In this document: positions 42,376 to 51,349 of the stretch, one piece after another
Layout of the letters: every line of letters begins with the position of its first letter
How positions within the stretch are numbered: the first letter of the stretch is position 1
Assembly: GCF_024436035.1 (NCBI RefSeq)
Contig: NZ_JANFNG010000007.1
Coordinates: 185,082 to 249,081 of the forward strand
DNA: 64,000 nt
Source of the DNA: Streptomyces humicola
GTDB taxonomy: Bacteria; Actinomycetota; Actinomycetes; Streptomycetales; Streptomycetaceae
Direction: 5' to 3'
Notes under the pieces: model-generated
Database searches by the model: none
Seen by the model: only the letters and a program-made list of their open reading frames with translations
Told to the model about the DNA's origin: nothing
Position numbers and translations under genes: made by a program

Positions 42376-42718
42376 CCTGCCCCTATTTGCCCCCCGGATC
42401 ACGGAGGAGTTCCCCCTCCCCCATAGCCCTTCGGGCATGGCAGGCACCCCCTCCGAAGACCAGGGGCGGGAGGGAGTGCGGGCGCAACACCTGTCCCACC
42501 TCCACGTACCTGCGTGCAACGCACCCCCGACTTCCCCGCGCCGAGCGCGGGACGGTACCGTGCGCACCCGGGCGATCCCGCAGAATGGGATGCGACAGGT
42601 GCGCCGTCCGCCCGAGGACGACCCCGCAGGACGTCGACGCGGTCCGCAGGTCCGCTCCGTCCGGCCCGGCCCTTCGGTCGGCGCACTCGTGAGACGGCGT
42701 AGGAGAGAATCGATTCTT
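42376..42718. other. Divergent intergenic region, MFS / DUF3027
   Basis: Gap of 343 bases between divergent genes. Visible elements are a small hairpin CCCGCGC/GCGCGGG near 42535-42551 and TACCGT at 42556-42561 with TTCCCC 18 bases upstream (a weak promoter candidate toward the DUF3027 gene). No gene was recognised. Confidence 0.4.
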
Positions 42719-43627
42719 GTGAGTGCAGCGATGCGAAGCCGGACCCCCGACCGCCTGTGCGCCGAGGCGGTCGCCCTCGCCCTCGCCGCGGCCGAGGAGA
42801 CCGCGGGACAACAGGGCGTCGGCGAGTACCTCGGGGCGGTGGCCGAGGGGGACCGCGTCGTCACGCACTCCTTCGCCTGCACCGATCCCGCCTACCGCGG
42901 CTGGCGGTGGGCCGTCACCGTGGCCCGCGCATCCCGCGCCAAGCAGGTCACCGTCGACGAGTCCGTGCTGCTGCCCGACGCCGATGCGCTGCTCGCACCC
43001 GAATGGGTTCCGTGGAGCGAGCGGCTGCGCCCCGGAGACCTGGGCCCCGGCGACCTGCTGCCCACCGAGGCCGACGACCTGCGCCTCGAACCGGGCTGGC
43101 TGGGCGACGACTCGCCGCCGCCGAACTCGGTGCTGTCCGAACCGATCGCCGAACTCGCCGCCGCCGAGGACCTGGACGTCACGACCCCGGCGACGCCGCG
43201 CACCCCCGGCGCGGGCGACATGGCCGCGCTCGCCGAGGAGCTCGGCTTGCGCCGCGCCCGCGTCCTGTCCCGCTACGGGCTGTACTCCGCCGCCGACCGC
43301 TGGGACGAGTCGTACGGTCCCAAGTCCCCCATGGCGCAGGCCGCTCCGGCGCACTGCGTCACCTGCGGCTTCCTGGTGCCCATCGCCGGTTCGCTGCGGC
43401 AGGCGTTCGGCATCTGCGCCAACGAGTTCAGCCCGGCCGACGGTCATGTCGTCTCGCTCGGCTACGGATGCGGCGGGCATTCGGAGGCCGCCGTGATGCC
43501 GCGTCCCCCGCGCCCCGCGCCCCCGGTCCTCGACGAGATGCACATCGAGCCGATGCACCTGCACCCTGAACGCGGAGGCGGTTCCGTCGAGGAAGCGGGA
43601 TCCGAGGAGGAGCTCGGCCACTCCTGA
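42719..43627 (+). CDS. DUF3027 family protein
   Basis: A 302-aa actinobacterial family of unknown function. N-terminal helical part (RLCAEAVALALAAAEETAGQ), then the conserved FACTDPAYRGWRWAVTVARA and VLLPDADALLAPEWVPWSER. A C-terminal cysteine set (HCVTCGFLVP, FGICANEFSP) looks like a metal-binding knuckle, and a His-rich tail follows (HIEPMHLHPE). GTG at 42719 has TAGGAGAG upstream; ATG at 42731 is an alternative. It lies 79 bases before the sacsin-like ATPase on the same strand. Confidence 0.85.
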   Translation: MSAAMRSRTPDRLCAEAVALALAAAEETAGQQGVGEYLGAVAEGDRVVTHSFACTDPAYRGWRWAVTVARASRAKQVTVDESVLLPDADALLAPEWVPWSERLRPGDLGPGDLLPTEADDLRLEPGWLGDDSPPPNSVLSEPIAELAAAEDLDVTTPATPRTPGAGDMAALAEELGLRRARVLSRYGLYSAADRWDESYGPKSPMAQAAPAHCVTCGFLVPIAGSLRQAFGICANEFSPADGHVVSLGYGCGGHSEAAVMPRPPRPAPPVLDEMHIEPMHLHPERGGGSVEEAGSEEELGHS

Positions 43628-43706
43628 TCCTCCGCGGCCGTCGGCGACGCGATAACGTCGCCGCCGCAGGGAACGTTCCCTGCCGAGGCGAGAGGGAGAC
43701 GATCAC

Positions 43707-46700
43707 GTGGGCGGTACGGCGATGGTGCGGGGCGAGACGGGCGGAGCCGACCCGTTCGGGACCGCACGGCTGCGTCGCAGCGTGCTCGATGCGTGGATCG
43801 CGTCCCCGGCCCGCTTCCGGGAGGACGCCAATGCCGAGGAGGACCTCGCGCTCGGCGGCTACCGCGACCGCCTGGTGGTGGAGCTCGCGCAGAACGCCGC
43901 CGACGCCGCCCTGCGCGCCGGTGTGCCCGGGCGCCTCCGGCTGACCCTGCACCCCGCGGATGCGCCGGGCGAGCCGACGGTGCTCGCCGCCGCCAACACC
44001 GGCGCACCCCTCGACGCCGCGGGCGTCGAATCGCTCTCCACACTGCGCGCCTCCGCCAAGCGCGACGAGGCGCCGGCGGCGGTCGGCCGGTTCGGCGTCG
44101 GATTCTCCGCCGTGCTCGCGGTGAGCGACGAGCCCGCCGTCGTCGGCCGCTCCGGCGGCGTGCGGTGGTCGCTCGCCGAGGCGCGGGAGCTGACCGAGCG
44201 GGCAGCCGAGTCGAGCCCGGTGCTCGCCGACGAGCTGCGGCGGCGTGACGGCCATGTCCCGTTGCTGCGGCTGCCGTTGCCGGCCGAGGGGGTCGCACCC
44301 GACGGCTACGACACCGTGGTCGTGCTGCCGCTGCGGGACGGCGCCGCGGAGGACCTGGCGAGCCGGCTCCTCGCCGGGATCGACGACGCTCTGCTGCTCA
44401 CCCTGCCCGGCCTCACCGAGGTCGTCGTCGAAACCCCCGAGACCACCCGTACGCTGACGCGACGTCAGATCAGGCAGGACGTCGTCGTCGAGGACACCGC
44501 CTCCGGCGTCACCCGCTGGCGGGTGGCCGGCGCGGGCGGCCCGCTCGCCCCGGCACTGCTCGACGGCCGCCCGGTCGAGGAGCGGCTGCGGCCGTACTGG
44601 CAGGTCACCTGGGCGGTGCCGGTCGGCATGGACGGCGCACCCGACCGCCCCCGCACCGGGCCCGTCGTGCACGCGCCCACCCCCACCGACGAGCCGCTCG
44701 GCGTGCCGGCGCTGCTCATCGCCTCGCTCCCGCTCGACCCGACCCGCCGCCATGTCGCGCCCGGCCCGCTCGCCGACTTCATCACCGAGCGCGCCGCGGA
44801 GACGTATGCGACGCTGCTCGCGGAATGGCAGCCGATCACCACCGGCACCATCGACCTGGTGCCGGGCCCGCTCGGCCGGGGCGAACTCGACGCCGAACTG
44901 CGCAGGCAGCTGCTCGACCGCCTGCCCGGCACCGCCTTCCTGCCGCGCGCCGCCGACGAGGAGCGGCGGCAGGCCCTCACGCCCCCGGAGCCCGACGGCG
45001 AGGCCGAGGCGCTCCGCCCCGACCGTGCCGAGCTCATCGAGGGTGCCTCGGCCGCCACCGTCACCGTGCTCTCCGAGGTCTTCCCCAGCCTGCTCCCGGC
45101 CGGCCTGGAGCGGCGGGCGGAGCTGCGTTCGCTCGGCGTCGCGCGGATCCCGCTCGGCGACGCCATCGACCGTCTCGCCGGCACCGAGCGGCCCCCGCAC
45201 TGGTGGCACCGGCTCTACGACGCGCTCTCCGGCACTGACCCGGACCGCCTAAGCGGCCTGCCCGTACCGCTCACCGACGGCAGGACCGTCGTCGGGCCGC
45301 GCCAGATCCTGCTGCCGATGGCCGAGGGCCCGCTCCCCGAGGGGCTGGGCCGGCTCGGTCTGAAGGTCGCCCACCCCGAGGCTGCGCATCCGCTGCTGGA
45401 GAAGCTCGGCGCGCTCCCCGCCACCCCGCGCGCGGTGCTCACCTCCCCGCAGGTCAGGGCGGCCGTCGCGGCATCGCTCGACGAGGGCGAGGCATGGTAC
45501 GCCGATGGCGACGTGGGCGGCGCACCGGACGCCGAGGAGCTCGCCGACATCGTCCTCGCGCTGGTGCGCGACGCCAACCTCTCGCCCGGCGACGAGCCGT
45601 GGCTCGGCGCGCTCGCGCTCCCCGACGACGAGGGTGAACTCACCCCTGCGAGTGAACTCGTCTACCCGGGCAGCCCGTTCGAGGAGATCATCCGAGCGGA
45701 TGAAATGGCCTTGTTGGACCCGGAGTTGGCCGAGCGCTGGGGTGAACAGCCGCTCACCGCCGTCGGCGTGCTCGCCACCTTCGCCCTGGTGCGCGCCGGC
45801 GACGTCGTCCTCGACCCCGACGACCTCGAACCGCGCCAGGGCGACTGGGCCGAACCCGACGACGTCGGGCTCCTCGACGCCGTCGACGTGTGGTGCGAGG
45901 ACGTGCTCGACCAGCTGCCGCACACCGATGTGCCGCCCGTCGCCACCGAGATCATCGCCGTGCGCGACCTCGACCTCGTCGACGACGACGCCTGGCCGCA
46001 GGCGCTCGCCCTGCTCGCCCGCCCGCCGCTGCGCGACGCGATCACCGCCCCGGTGCGGGTGCTGCTGCCCGACGGGACGACGCAGTCGGTGCGCCCGTAT
46101 GCGGCATGGTGGCTGCGGGACCACCCGGTGCTCGACGGCCGTCGCCCGGTCGGGCTGCGTGCCTCCGGCGGCGATCCGTTGCTCGCCGGGCTCTACGACG
46201 AGGCCGAGACGGCGCAGGTGGACGAGCAGGTACTGCGCGCGCTCGGCGTGCGCACCTCCGTGCCCACCCTGCTCGGCGAGCCCGGCGGCCCCGCCGAGCT
46301 GCTCTCGCGTCTCGCCGACGCGGGCCGTCCCGTCACCGCTTCCCAACTGCGTGCGCTCTACGCCGCGTTGTCCGAGCTCGACCCGGATTCCGTCACCCTC
46401 CCCGACGAGCTGCGCGCCGTCGTCGACGGCCGGGTGACGGTGATCGACGCCGCCGACGCCTTGGTTACCGACGCTCCCGACCTGCTGCCGCTCGCCACCG
46501 GGCGCCCGCTGCTCCCGGCGGGCCCGCGGTGGGCCGCCGACCTCGCCGAGCTGTTCCAGGTGCGCCGCCTGAGCGAGGCGTTCCCGGCCCCCGTCACCAC
46601 GCACGGTGAACCGCACACCGTCCCGGACGCTGTGCGCGAGCTGCTGCCCGGCGCGCCCGCCTCGTATCTCGAACACGAGGAGCTGCTGGTGGAGGGTGCC

Positions 46701-46883
46701 GAGGGCGGCATCGAGCTGGACTGGCGGTATGTGGACGGGCTGCTGCACGCGTCCACGCTCGAAGGCGTCGCGGCCGGGCTCGCCTGGGCGGCGGGGGAGT
46801 GGCAGCGGCGGTTCGAGGTGGCGGCGCTGCTGGAGGACCCGTCGCGCACGCAGGAGCTGGCGACGGCCCGCTGGTTCGACTGA
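43707..46883 (+). CDS. Large protein with sacsin-type N-terminal HSP90-like ATPase domain
   Basis: A 1058-aa protein. The N-terminal GHKL/Bergerat fold is clear: N-box ELAQNAADA at 59-67, NTG at 97-99 and the lid GRFGVGFSAV at 127-136. This matches the sacsin repeat/HSP90 nucleotide pocket. The long remainder has no recognisable catalytic motif and is rich in Leu, Asp and Pro; it may be a client- or membrane-interacting chaperone region. GTG start with GAGAGGGAGACG upstream. Follows the DUF3027 gene by 79 bases and is likely co-transcribed. Role in actinomycetes is not established. Confidence 0.85.
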   Translation: MGGTAMVRGETGGADPFGTARLRRSVLDAWIASPARFREDANAEEDLALGGYRDRLVVELAQNAADAALRAGVPGRLRLTLHPADAPGEPTVLAAANTGAPLDAAGVESLSTLRASAKRDEAPAAVGRFGVGFSAVLAVSDEPAVVGRSGGVRWSLAEARELTERAAESSPVLADELRRRDGHVPLLRLPLPAEGVAPDGYDTVVVLPLRDGAAEDLASRLLAGIDDALLLTLPGLTEVVVETPETTRTLTRRQIRQDVVVEDTASGVTRWRVAGAGGPLAPALLDGRPVEERLRPYWQVTWAVPVGMDGAPDRPRTGPVVHAPTPTDEPLGVPALLIASLPLDPTRRHVAPGPLADFITERAAETYATLLAEWQPITTGTIDLVPGPLGRGELDAELRRQLLDRLPGTAFLPRAADEERRQALTPPEPDGEAEALRPDRAELIEGASAATVTVLSEVFPSLLPAGLERRAELRSLGVARIPLGDAIDRLAGTERPPHWWHRLYDALSGTDPDRLSGLPVPLTDGRTVVGPRQILLPMAEGPLPEGLGRLGLKVAHPEAAHPLLEKLGALPATPRAVLTSPQVRAAVAASLDEGEAWYADGDVGGAPDAEELADIVLALVRDANLSPGDEPWLGALALPDDEGELTPASELVYPGSPFEEIIRADEMALLDPELAERWGEQPLTAVGVLATFALVRAGDVVLDPDDLEPRQGDWAEPDDVGLLDAVDVWCEDVLDQLPHTDVPPVATEIIAVRDLDLVDDDAWPQALALLARPPLRDAITAPVRVLLPDGTTQSVRPYAAWWLRDHPVLDGRRPVGLRASGGDPLLAGLYDEAETAQVDEQVLRALGVRTSVPTLLGEPGGPAELLSRLADAGRPVTASQLRALYAALSELDPDSVTLPDELRAVVDGRVTVIDAADALVTDAPDLLPLATGRPLLPAGPRWAADLAELFQVRRLSEAFPAPVTTHGEPHTVPDAVRELLPGAPASYLEHEELLVEGAEGGIELDWRYVDGLLHASTLEGVAAGLAWAAGEWQRRFEVAALLEDPSRTQELATARWFD

Positions 46884-46973
46884 CGGAGAGCCCTTGGGTT
46901 CGAGGGGTGACCTCGGTCTTTACGGGGAACCACCTTGGCCTCAGGCCCGTACGTCCTGACCAAGGGAGCTGCC

Positions 46974-48407
46974 GTGGACACGACGCCGCGCACAGACGGT
47001 AACGCACCGGCCGCCGGCCCCGAGCGCCTGCACCGCGGTGCGCTCGGGCTCGCCGACATCACCGCGTCGACGATGGCCAACATCGGCCCGGCCATGAGTT
47101 TCTTCTTCGGCTTCGCCCTCATCGCGCAGACCGCAGGGGTCGCGGCGCCGCTGACGATCCTCGCGGCCACCGTGGTCGTCGCCCTGCTGGGGAACACCCT
47201 CGCCGAGTTCTCCCGCTCGATCCCCTCGACGGGCTCGTTCATCACCTTCATCGGCAAGACGTTCGGGCCGGTCGCTGCGATCACGACGACCATCGTGGTC
47301 TCCCTCGGCTACATCATCGCCGTCTCCTCGGTGGTGGCGATCTCCGGCGGCTGGACCTCGGTGATCATCGCGCACTACTTCCATGTGCACATCGCCTGGC
47401 AGTGGTTCACCGCGGTGCTCACCGCCGGCGCCTTCGTGCTGATGGTCAAGGGCGTCTCGGTCTCCACCAAGTGGGCGGGCGCGCTCTTCGCCTTCGAGAT
47501 GGGACTGTTGCTGCTGGTCAGCGTGTGGGTGCTGATCAAGCACGGCGGGCATCTGACCGCGGCCCCGTTCGAGCCGGGCCATCTCGCCGGCGGCATCAAG
47601 GGGCTCGGCCTCGGCTTCCCGCTCGCCGTCTACCTCTTCGTCGGCTGGGAGAACTCGGCGGCGCTCGCCGAGGAGACCAACAATCCGCGAGCCGCCGTGC
47701 CGAAGGCGATCTACCTGTCGGTGGCCGCGATGGCCGTCAGCTATCTGCTCTTCTCCTACGTGACGGTGGTGGGCTTCGGCTATGACACCGCCAAGCTCGG
47801 GGCGTCCAAGGTGCCGTTCGTCGACGTCGCCCAGGGGGTGCTCGGCGGCGGCGCGGTGCTGGCGTATCTCGCCGGGTTCACCTCGATCGTGGGATCGCTG
47901 ATCTCCGCGGCCAACTCGCAGTCACGGCTGATCTTCAACTCGGGGCGTGAGGGCCTGCTGCCGTCCGCCGTTGCCCGGGTCACCCCCAACACCCGTACGC
48001 CGTGGGCGAGTTTCGTCGTCTATCTCGTCATCGCGCTGGCTCTTGCCTTCGGCTGGGGCTGGAACATCGACCCCGTCACCTTCTTCGGCGACTCCGCGAC
48101 CCTCGGCACCATCCTGATCGTCGTCACCTGGCTCGTCGCCAACCTGGCGCTTCCGGTGTACTACCGGCGCAACCACCGTGATCTGTTCTCGCCGCTGCGT
48201 CATCTGGTGCTGCCGTTGTGTGGCGTCGTCGCCATCGGCTATCCGCTCTACCAGCTGGTCAAGCCCGGTCAGCCCGCTCCGTTCAACTCGTTCCCGTTGA
48301 TCAGCGCCGCCGTCATCGTCGTGGCAGTGGTTTACGCACTGATCCTCAACGCCCGCGACCGCACCCTCGGCGAGCGGGTGGGCTCGATCGTCGCCGACCT
48401 CGACTGA
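46974..48407 (+). CDS. APC family amino acid permease
   Basis: A 477-aa integral membrane protein with about 12-14 helices, amino acid-polyamine-organocation fold. Helix 1 contains TMANIGPAMSFFFGFALIAQ (unwound Gly/Pro segment typical of substrate binding); helix 6 region FVGWENSAALAEETNNPRAA and SQSRLIFNSGREGLLPSAVA follow, both common in actinobacterial APC permeases. The GTG at 46974, with AAGGGAG upstream, was chosen; the TTG 39 bases earlier has no site. The substrate is probably an amino acid but unresolved. 90 bases after the sacsin-like gene. Confidence 0.9.
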   Translation: MDTTPRTDGNAPAAGPERLHRGALGLADITASTMANIGPAMSFFFGFALIAQTAGVAAPLTILAATVVVALLGNTLAEFSRSIPSTGSFITFIGKTFGPVAAITTTIVVSLGYIIAVSSVVAISGGWTSVIIAHYFHVHIAWQWFTAVLTAGAFVLMVKGVSVSTKWAGALFAFEMGLLLLVSVWVLIKHGGHLTAAPFEPGHLAGGIKGLGLGFPLAVYLFVGWENSAALAEETNNPRAAVPKAIYLSVAAMAVSYLLFSYVTVVGFGYDTAKLGASKVPFVDVAQGVLGGGAVLAYLAGFTSIVGSLISAANSQSRLIFNSGREGLLPSAVARVTPNTRTPWASFVVYLVIALALAFGWGWNIDPVTFFGDSATLGTILIVVTWLVANLALPVYYRRNHRDLFSPLRHLVLPLCGVVAIGYPLYQLVKPGQPAPFNSFPLISAAVIVVAVVYALILNARDRTLGERVGSIVADLD

Positions 48408-48432
48408 CGGCATCACCGCCGGCATGAATGAA

Positions 48433-48467
48433 TGCGCCCCGCCGTCCCGGTGGACCGGCGGGGCGCA
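48433..48467. terminator. Bidirectional terminator, APC permease / G1 peptidase
   Basis: Perfect 12-bp arms TGCGCCCCGCCG (48433-48444) and CGGCGGGGCGCA (48456-48467), between two convergent genes, 25 bases from each stop. Confidence 0.8.
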
Positions 48468-48491
48468 CTCGTCACTGGGGGTCGGGTCAGA

Positions 48492-49298
48492 TCAGGAGTG
48501 CTTCCAGGTGTCGGAGAAGCTTCCGCCGGAGATCGAACCCGGTTGGGCACGCACGGTGCTGCCGCTGCTGTTGACCATGACGATCTCGGTCGGCGAGGTG
48601 CTGCCGAGCGAGGCGCCGCCCGCGGTGGCGCCGCTGAAGTTGACGGTGCCGAAGTTCGCGAGGCTGGCGATCGAGCCGTTCACTTCGGGGGCCTCCGCGA
48701 TGACCTCGGCGGAGCTGTCCTGGTAGCCGGAGGAGCCCGCGTGCGTGGTCGACTTCGTCCAGCCCCGGGTGCTGTCCTTCAGGGTCATGGTGAAGGTTCC
48801 GTTGCCGTTGTCCGTGACGGTGGCGGTCATGCTGTCGCCGCCCGCGACAGTGACCCCTGAGTACGCGCTCTCCGATGCCGGGAGCACCTCCCACCAGGCG
48901 CCGTACGTCGCCTTGCCGCCGATGCAGTCGGCCTCGGTGCCGGTCTGTTCGAGCGCGGAGTTGCTGTATCCGTCGAGCCCCACCCAGAACGAGGAGTACG
49001 TGGTCGACGAACCGCAGGTGACGGAGGGCTGGACCCACGAGGATGAGACGGACTTGTAGGCGCCCGAGGAGCCGGTGGCGGCGTAACCGGACCAGTTGGT
49101 GGATTCCACGGAGCTCGTGGTCGACTGTCGTATGCCGTGCAGGGCGTGGCTCTCGTGGCTCGCTATCGCCTGGGTGATCTGCGCCGGGTGCTGCGGAGCC
49201 GACGTCGGGGTGGCCGCGAGCGCTGGGGTGGCCAATGCTGCGGCCGCGACACCGGCAGCAGCGACGGTGAGCATGCGGGCGGACGGTCTGAAGGACAT
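48492..49298 (-). CDS. Secreted G1-family glutamic endopeptidase (eqolisin-like)
   Basis: A 268-aa preproprotein. Signal peptide MSFRPSARMLTVAAAGVAAA with an Ala-x-Ala cleavage near residue 29. Mature beta-sandwich: NWSGYAATGS, SSFWVGLDGYSN, LEQTGTEADC, YGAWWEVLPA, SAEVIAEAPE. By comparison with fungal eqolisins the catalytic pair would be Gln118 (EQTG) and Glu198 (SAEV). Cys95 and Cys125 may pair. Such enzymes act at acid pH. The ATG at 49298 has GAGGGAG upstream; the frame open for 70 codons further was rejected as lacking a signal. Convergent with the APC permease. Confidence 0.9.
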   Translation of the reverse strand: MSFRPSARMLTVAAAGVAAAALATPALAATPTSAPQHPAQITQAIASHESHALHGIRQSTTSSVESTNWSGYAATGSSGAYKSVSSSWVQPSVTCGSSTTYSSFWVGLDGYSNSALEQTGTEADCIGGKATYGAWWEVLPASESAYSGVTVAGGDSMTATVTDNGNGTFTMTLKDSTRGWTKSTTHAGSSGYQDSSAEVIAEAPEVNGSIASLANFGTVNFSGATAGGASLGSTSPTEIVMVNSSGSTVRAQPGSISGGSFSDTWKHS

Positions 49299-49636
49299 GG
49301 ATGTCTCCCTCAAGGCAGGGTGTGGAGGGACGCCGTTCGGAGCGGGCCCGCGATCTCCGGACGGTGAACGACAGTTTGTGCGACGGTGGATGGAGCCACA
49401 AGGCGTGCGGAAACGTTCAGTCTTGCGGGAATTGGCGACGCAACAGTGGCGCAACATGACCGGTCCTGCGCGCCCGTGCTGCACCCCGTCTGAGGATTTC
49501 CTGGGCATTTCCTATGGACAACGGCGCGTCAAGGTCGAGGAAACAGCCGGTCAATGGACTGTTTTCGGCCCGGCCCGGGTAAGAGGCTGAGTGCCGTCTC
49601 GCGGCGCGACAGATTCCGGAAGGACAGGAAGTCCCC
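49299..49636. other. Divergent intergenic region, G1 peptidase / XRE regulator
   Basis: Gap of 338 bases between divergent genes. It holds a near-direct repeat GCGACGCAAC / GCGCAACA at about 49436-49455. No convincing promoter hexamers or strong hairpins were found. The adjoining regulator could act here, but no operator is evident. Confidence 0.35.
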
Positions 49637-50638
49637 ATGGAACTCAGACCCCTGGTCACCACCGCGGATCGCCCGGCGCCAGGGAACGGCGCGAACGCCG
49701 GCGCCAGTGCCGCCGCCGAACCCGTGACGCCGCACATGGCCCGGCTGCTGCGCAACGGCCCCTTCCACGAGGCTCTGCGCGCCGCCATCGCCGCAAGCGG
49801 CCTCAGCCTCGACCGCATCCAGGACCGCCTGCGCCGCCGCGGCACCACGGTGGCGCCCGCCACCCTCAGCTCCTGGCAGTCCGGCCGCTACCGGCCCGAA
49901 CGACCGCAGTCACTCGCCGCACTCGCCGTCCTCGAAGACGTGCTGTGCCTCCCGCCCGGCGCGCTCGCAGCGCTCCTCGGCCCGCCTCGGCCCCGCGGAC
50001 GCTGGCTCCCCGCCACCACCGAGCACCCGCGCCTCGCCGACGTCTGGTCCCGCAACCGCGACCTCGTCGACGCGCTGAGCCTCGTCGACACCCAGTGGGA
50101 CGAGAGCCTGACCCGGCTCAGCTGCCACAACCGGCTCGAGATGGACGCGCAGGGATGCGAACGCTCCATGTGGAGCCGCCGCCTGCTGCGCGCCGAACGC
50201 GACGGCGCCGACCGCTGGATCGCCGTCTACCGCCTCGACAACCCCGGCCCGCCGCCCCGCGTACGCGCCGAGGCCCCCTGCCGCACCGGCCGACTCGTCG
50301 AGGTGCCGGAGGACGGCCTCGTCGTCACCGAGGTGCTCTTCGACCGGCCGTTGGAGCGCGGCGAGACCGTCATCGTGGAGTACACCTTCGAACACCGCTC
50401 CCCGCGCCCGTACTCCACGCGCATCGAGTCCACCATCCACGTGCCGATGCGCGAACACCTCCTCGAAGTCCACTTCGACCCGGCAGCCCTCCCCGTGGCC
50501 TGCCACTCCTTCCGTACCGCCGAACTCGACTCCCGCCCCCAGGAACGGCTGCTGCGCCTGGATGCCTCCGGAGCCGTCCACGCGGTCGCCCTCGCCGCGG
50601 GACCGTGCCGCTTCGGCATCCGCTGGGACTGGGCGTGA
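49637..50638 (+). CDS. XRE-like helix-turn-helix protein
   Basis: A 333-aa predicted DNA-binding protein. After a disordered start (about 1-32) comes a cro/C1-like helix-turn-helix at about 40-110: FHEALRAAIAASGLSLDRIQ, RRRGTTVAPATLSSWQSGRY, ALAVLEDVLCLPPGALAALL. The C-terminal 200 residues form a beta-rich domain with no catalytic motif (RWIAVYRLDN, VVTEVLFDRPLERGETVIVE), likely a sensor or oligomerisation part. ATG with GGAAGGACAGGAAG upstream. Divergent from the G1 peptidase. Known targets: none inferable. Confidence 0.8.
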   Translation: MELRPLVTTADRPAPGNGANAGASAAAEPVTPHMARLLRNGPFHEALRAAIAASGLSLDRIQDRLRRRGTTVAPATLSSWQSGRYRPERPQSLAALAVLEDVLCLPPGALAALLGPPRPRGRWLPATTEHPRLADVWSRNRDLVDALSLVDTQWDESLTRLSCHNRLEMDAQGCERSMWSRRLLRAERDGADRWIAVYRLDNPGPPPRVRAEAPCRTGRLVEVPEDGLVVTEVLFDRPLERGETVIVEYTFEHRSPRPYSTRIESTIHVPMREHLLEVHFDPAALPVACHSFRTAELDSRPQERLLRLDASGAVHAVALAAGPCRFGIRWDWA

Positions 50639-50662
50639 TGTAAGCGGCGTGAGCAGCGGGGC

Positions 50663-51265
50663 TCAGCGCCGGGTGTAGGGCGCGACGAGCGACGCGGACG
50701 CGAGGGCGCGGCGCTGGATCTCCTTCAGCGTCTGCTGCGGAGGTGTACGTCCGTCGAAGGATGCCGGCATCGGGGAACGGAGGGCGTACAGCGTCAGCCG
50801 GTAGTGGTGGGTGGTGCCGTGCGGCGGGCACGGCCCGAAGTAGGCCGCCATGCCGAAGTCGTTGAGGGCCGCGCGTGCACCGTGCGGCAGCTGGGGCGCC
50901 GCGATGCCGCGCGCCGTCGCGGGAACGCCGAGCAACAGCCAGTGAATCTTGTTGACGTCCAGATCGACCAAGGCGAGCGCGAGCTCGGCGGTGCGGGCCG
51001 GCACGTGAGAGAAGGTCAGTTCCGGCGAGGAGTCCTCCCGCGTGTCGCAGGTCATGGCGGGACTGAACGCCCCGGACGGATCGAAGCCGTGCCCCCGGCT
51101 CACGCCGAGGGAGCTCTGCGCACCGAGGGCAGGATTCGCCGTTCCCGAGCTCCCGGAGCTCCCCGAGCTCCCGGAGCTCCCCGAACAGGCTGCACACGCC
51201 AGCAACGCCGCCACGGCCACGGCCTTGGTCACGGCAGAGATCCGCATTTCTCGCATTCCACGCAT
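50663..51265 (-). CDS. PEBP-family (YbhB/YbcL-like) lipoprotein
   Basis: A 200-aa predicted lipoprotein with a phosphatidylethanolamine-binding-protein fold. N-terminus MRGMREMRISAVTKAVAVAA then lipobox CAAC, followed by a Ser/Gly linker (SGSSGSSGSSGSSG). The PEBP core shows EDSSPELTFSHVPARTAELA, DLDVNKIHWLLLGVP, GMAAYFGPCPPHGTTHHYRL. The start is uncertain among ATGs at 51265, 51256 and 51247; none has a strong site. Function of bacterial PEBP lipoproteins is poorly known. The linker is encoded by a GAGCTC-rich tandem repeat. Lies 84 bases downstream of the P-type ATPase stop, same strand. Confidence 0.83.
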   Translation of the reverse strand: MRGMREMRISAVTKAVAVAALLACAACSGSSGSSGSSGSSGTANPALGAQSSLGVSRGHGFDPSGAFSPAMTCDTREDSSPELTFSHVPARTAELALALVDLDVNKIHWLLLGVPATARGIAAPQLPHGARAALNDFGMAAYFGPCPPHGTTHHYRLTLYALRSPMPASFDGRTPPQQTLKEIQRRALASASLVAPYTRR

Positions 51266-51349
51266 GCCGACCACTGTACGGATGCGTGTGCGCGCGTTCC
51301 GCCATCGCCGCACGGTCGAGGAATCGCCGCCTCGTAGAGCCGACGGCGG

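Noticed and set aside
40270..42426. 718-codon frame antisense to mqnB, DUF2771 and the MFS gene
   Set aside because: It is a shadow of three well-supported minus-strand genes, and its sequence is Arg/Ala/Gly-rich with no domain.
43428..45209. 593-codon frame antisense to DUF3027 and the sacsin-like gene
   Set aside because: It crosses the gap between two real genes and is low complexity.
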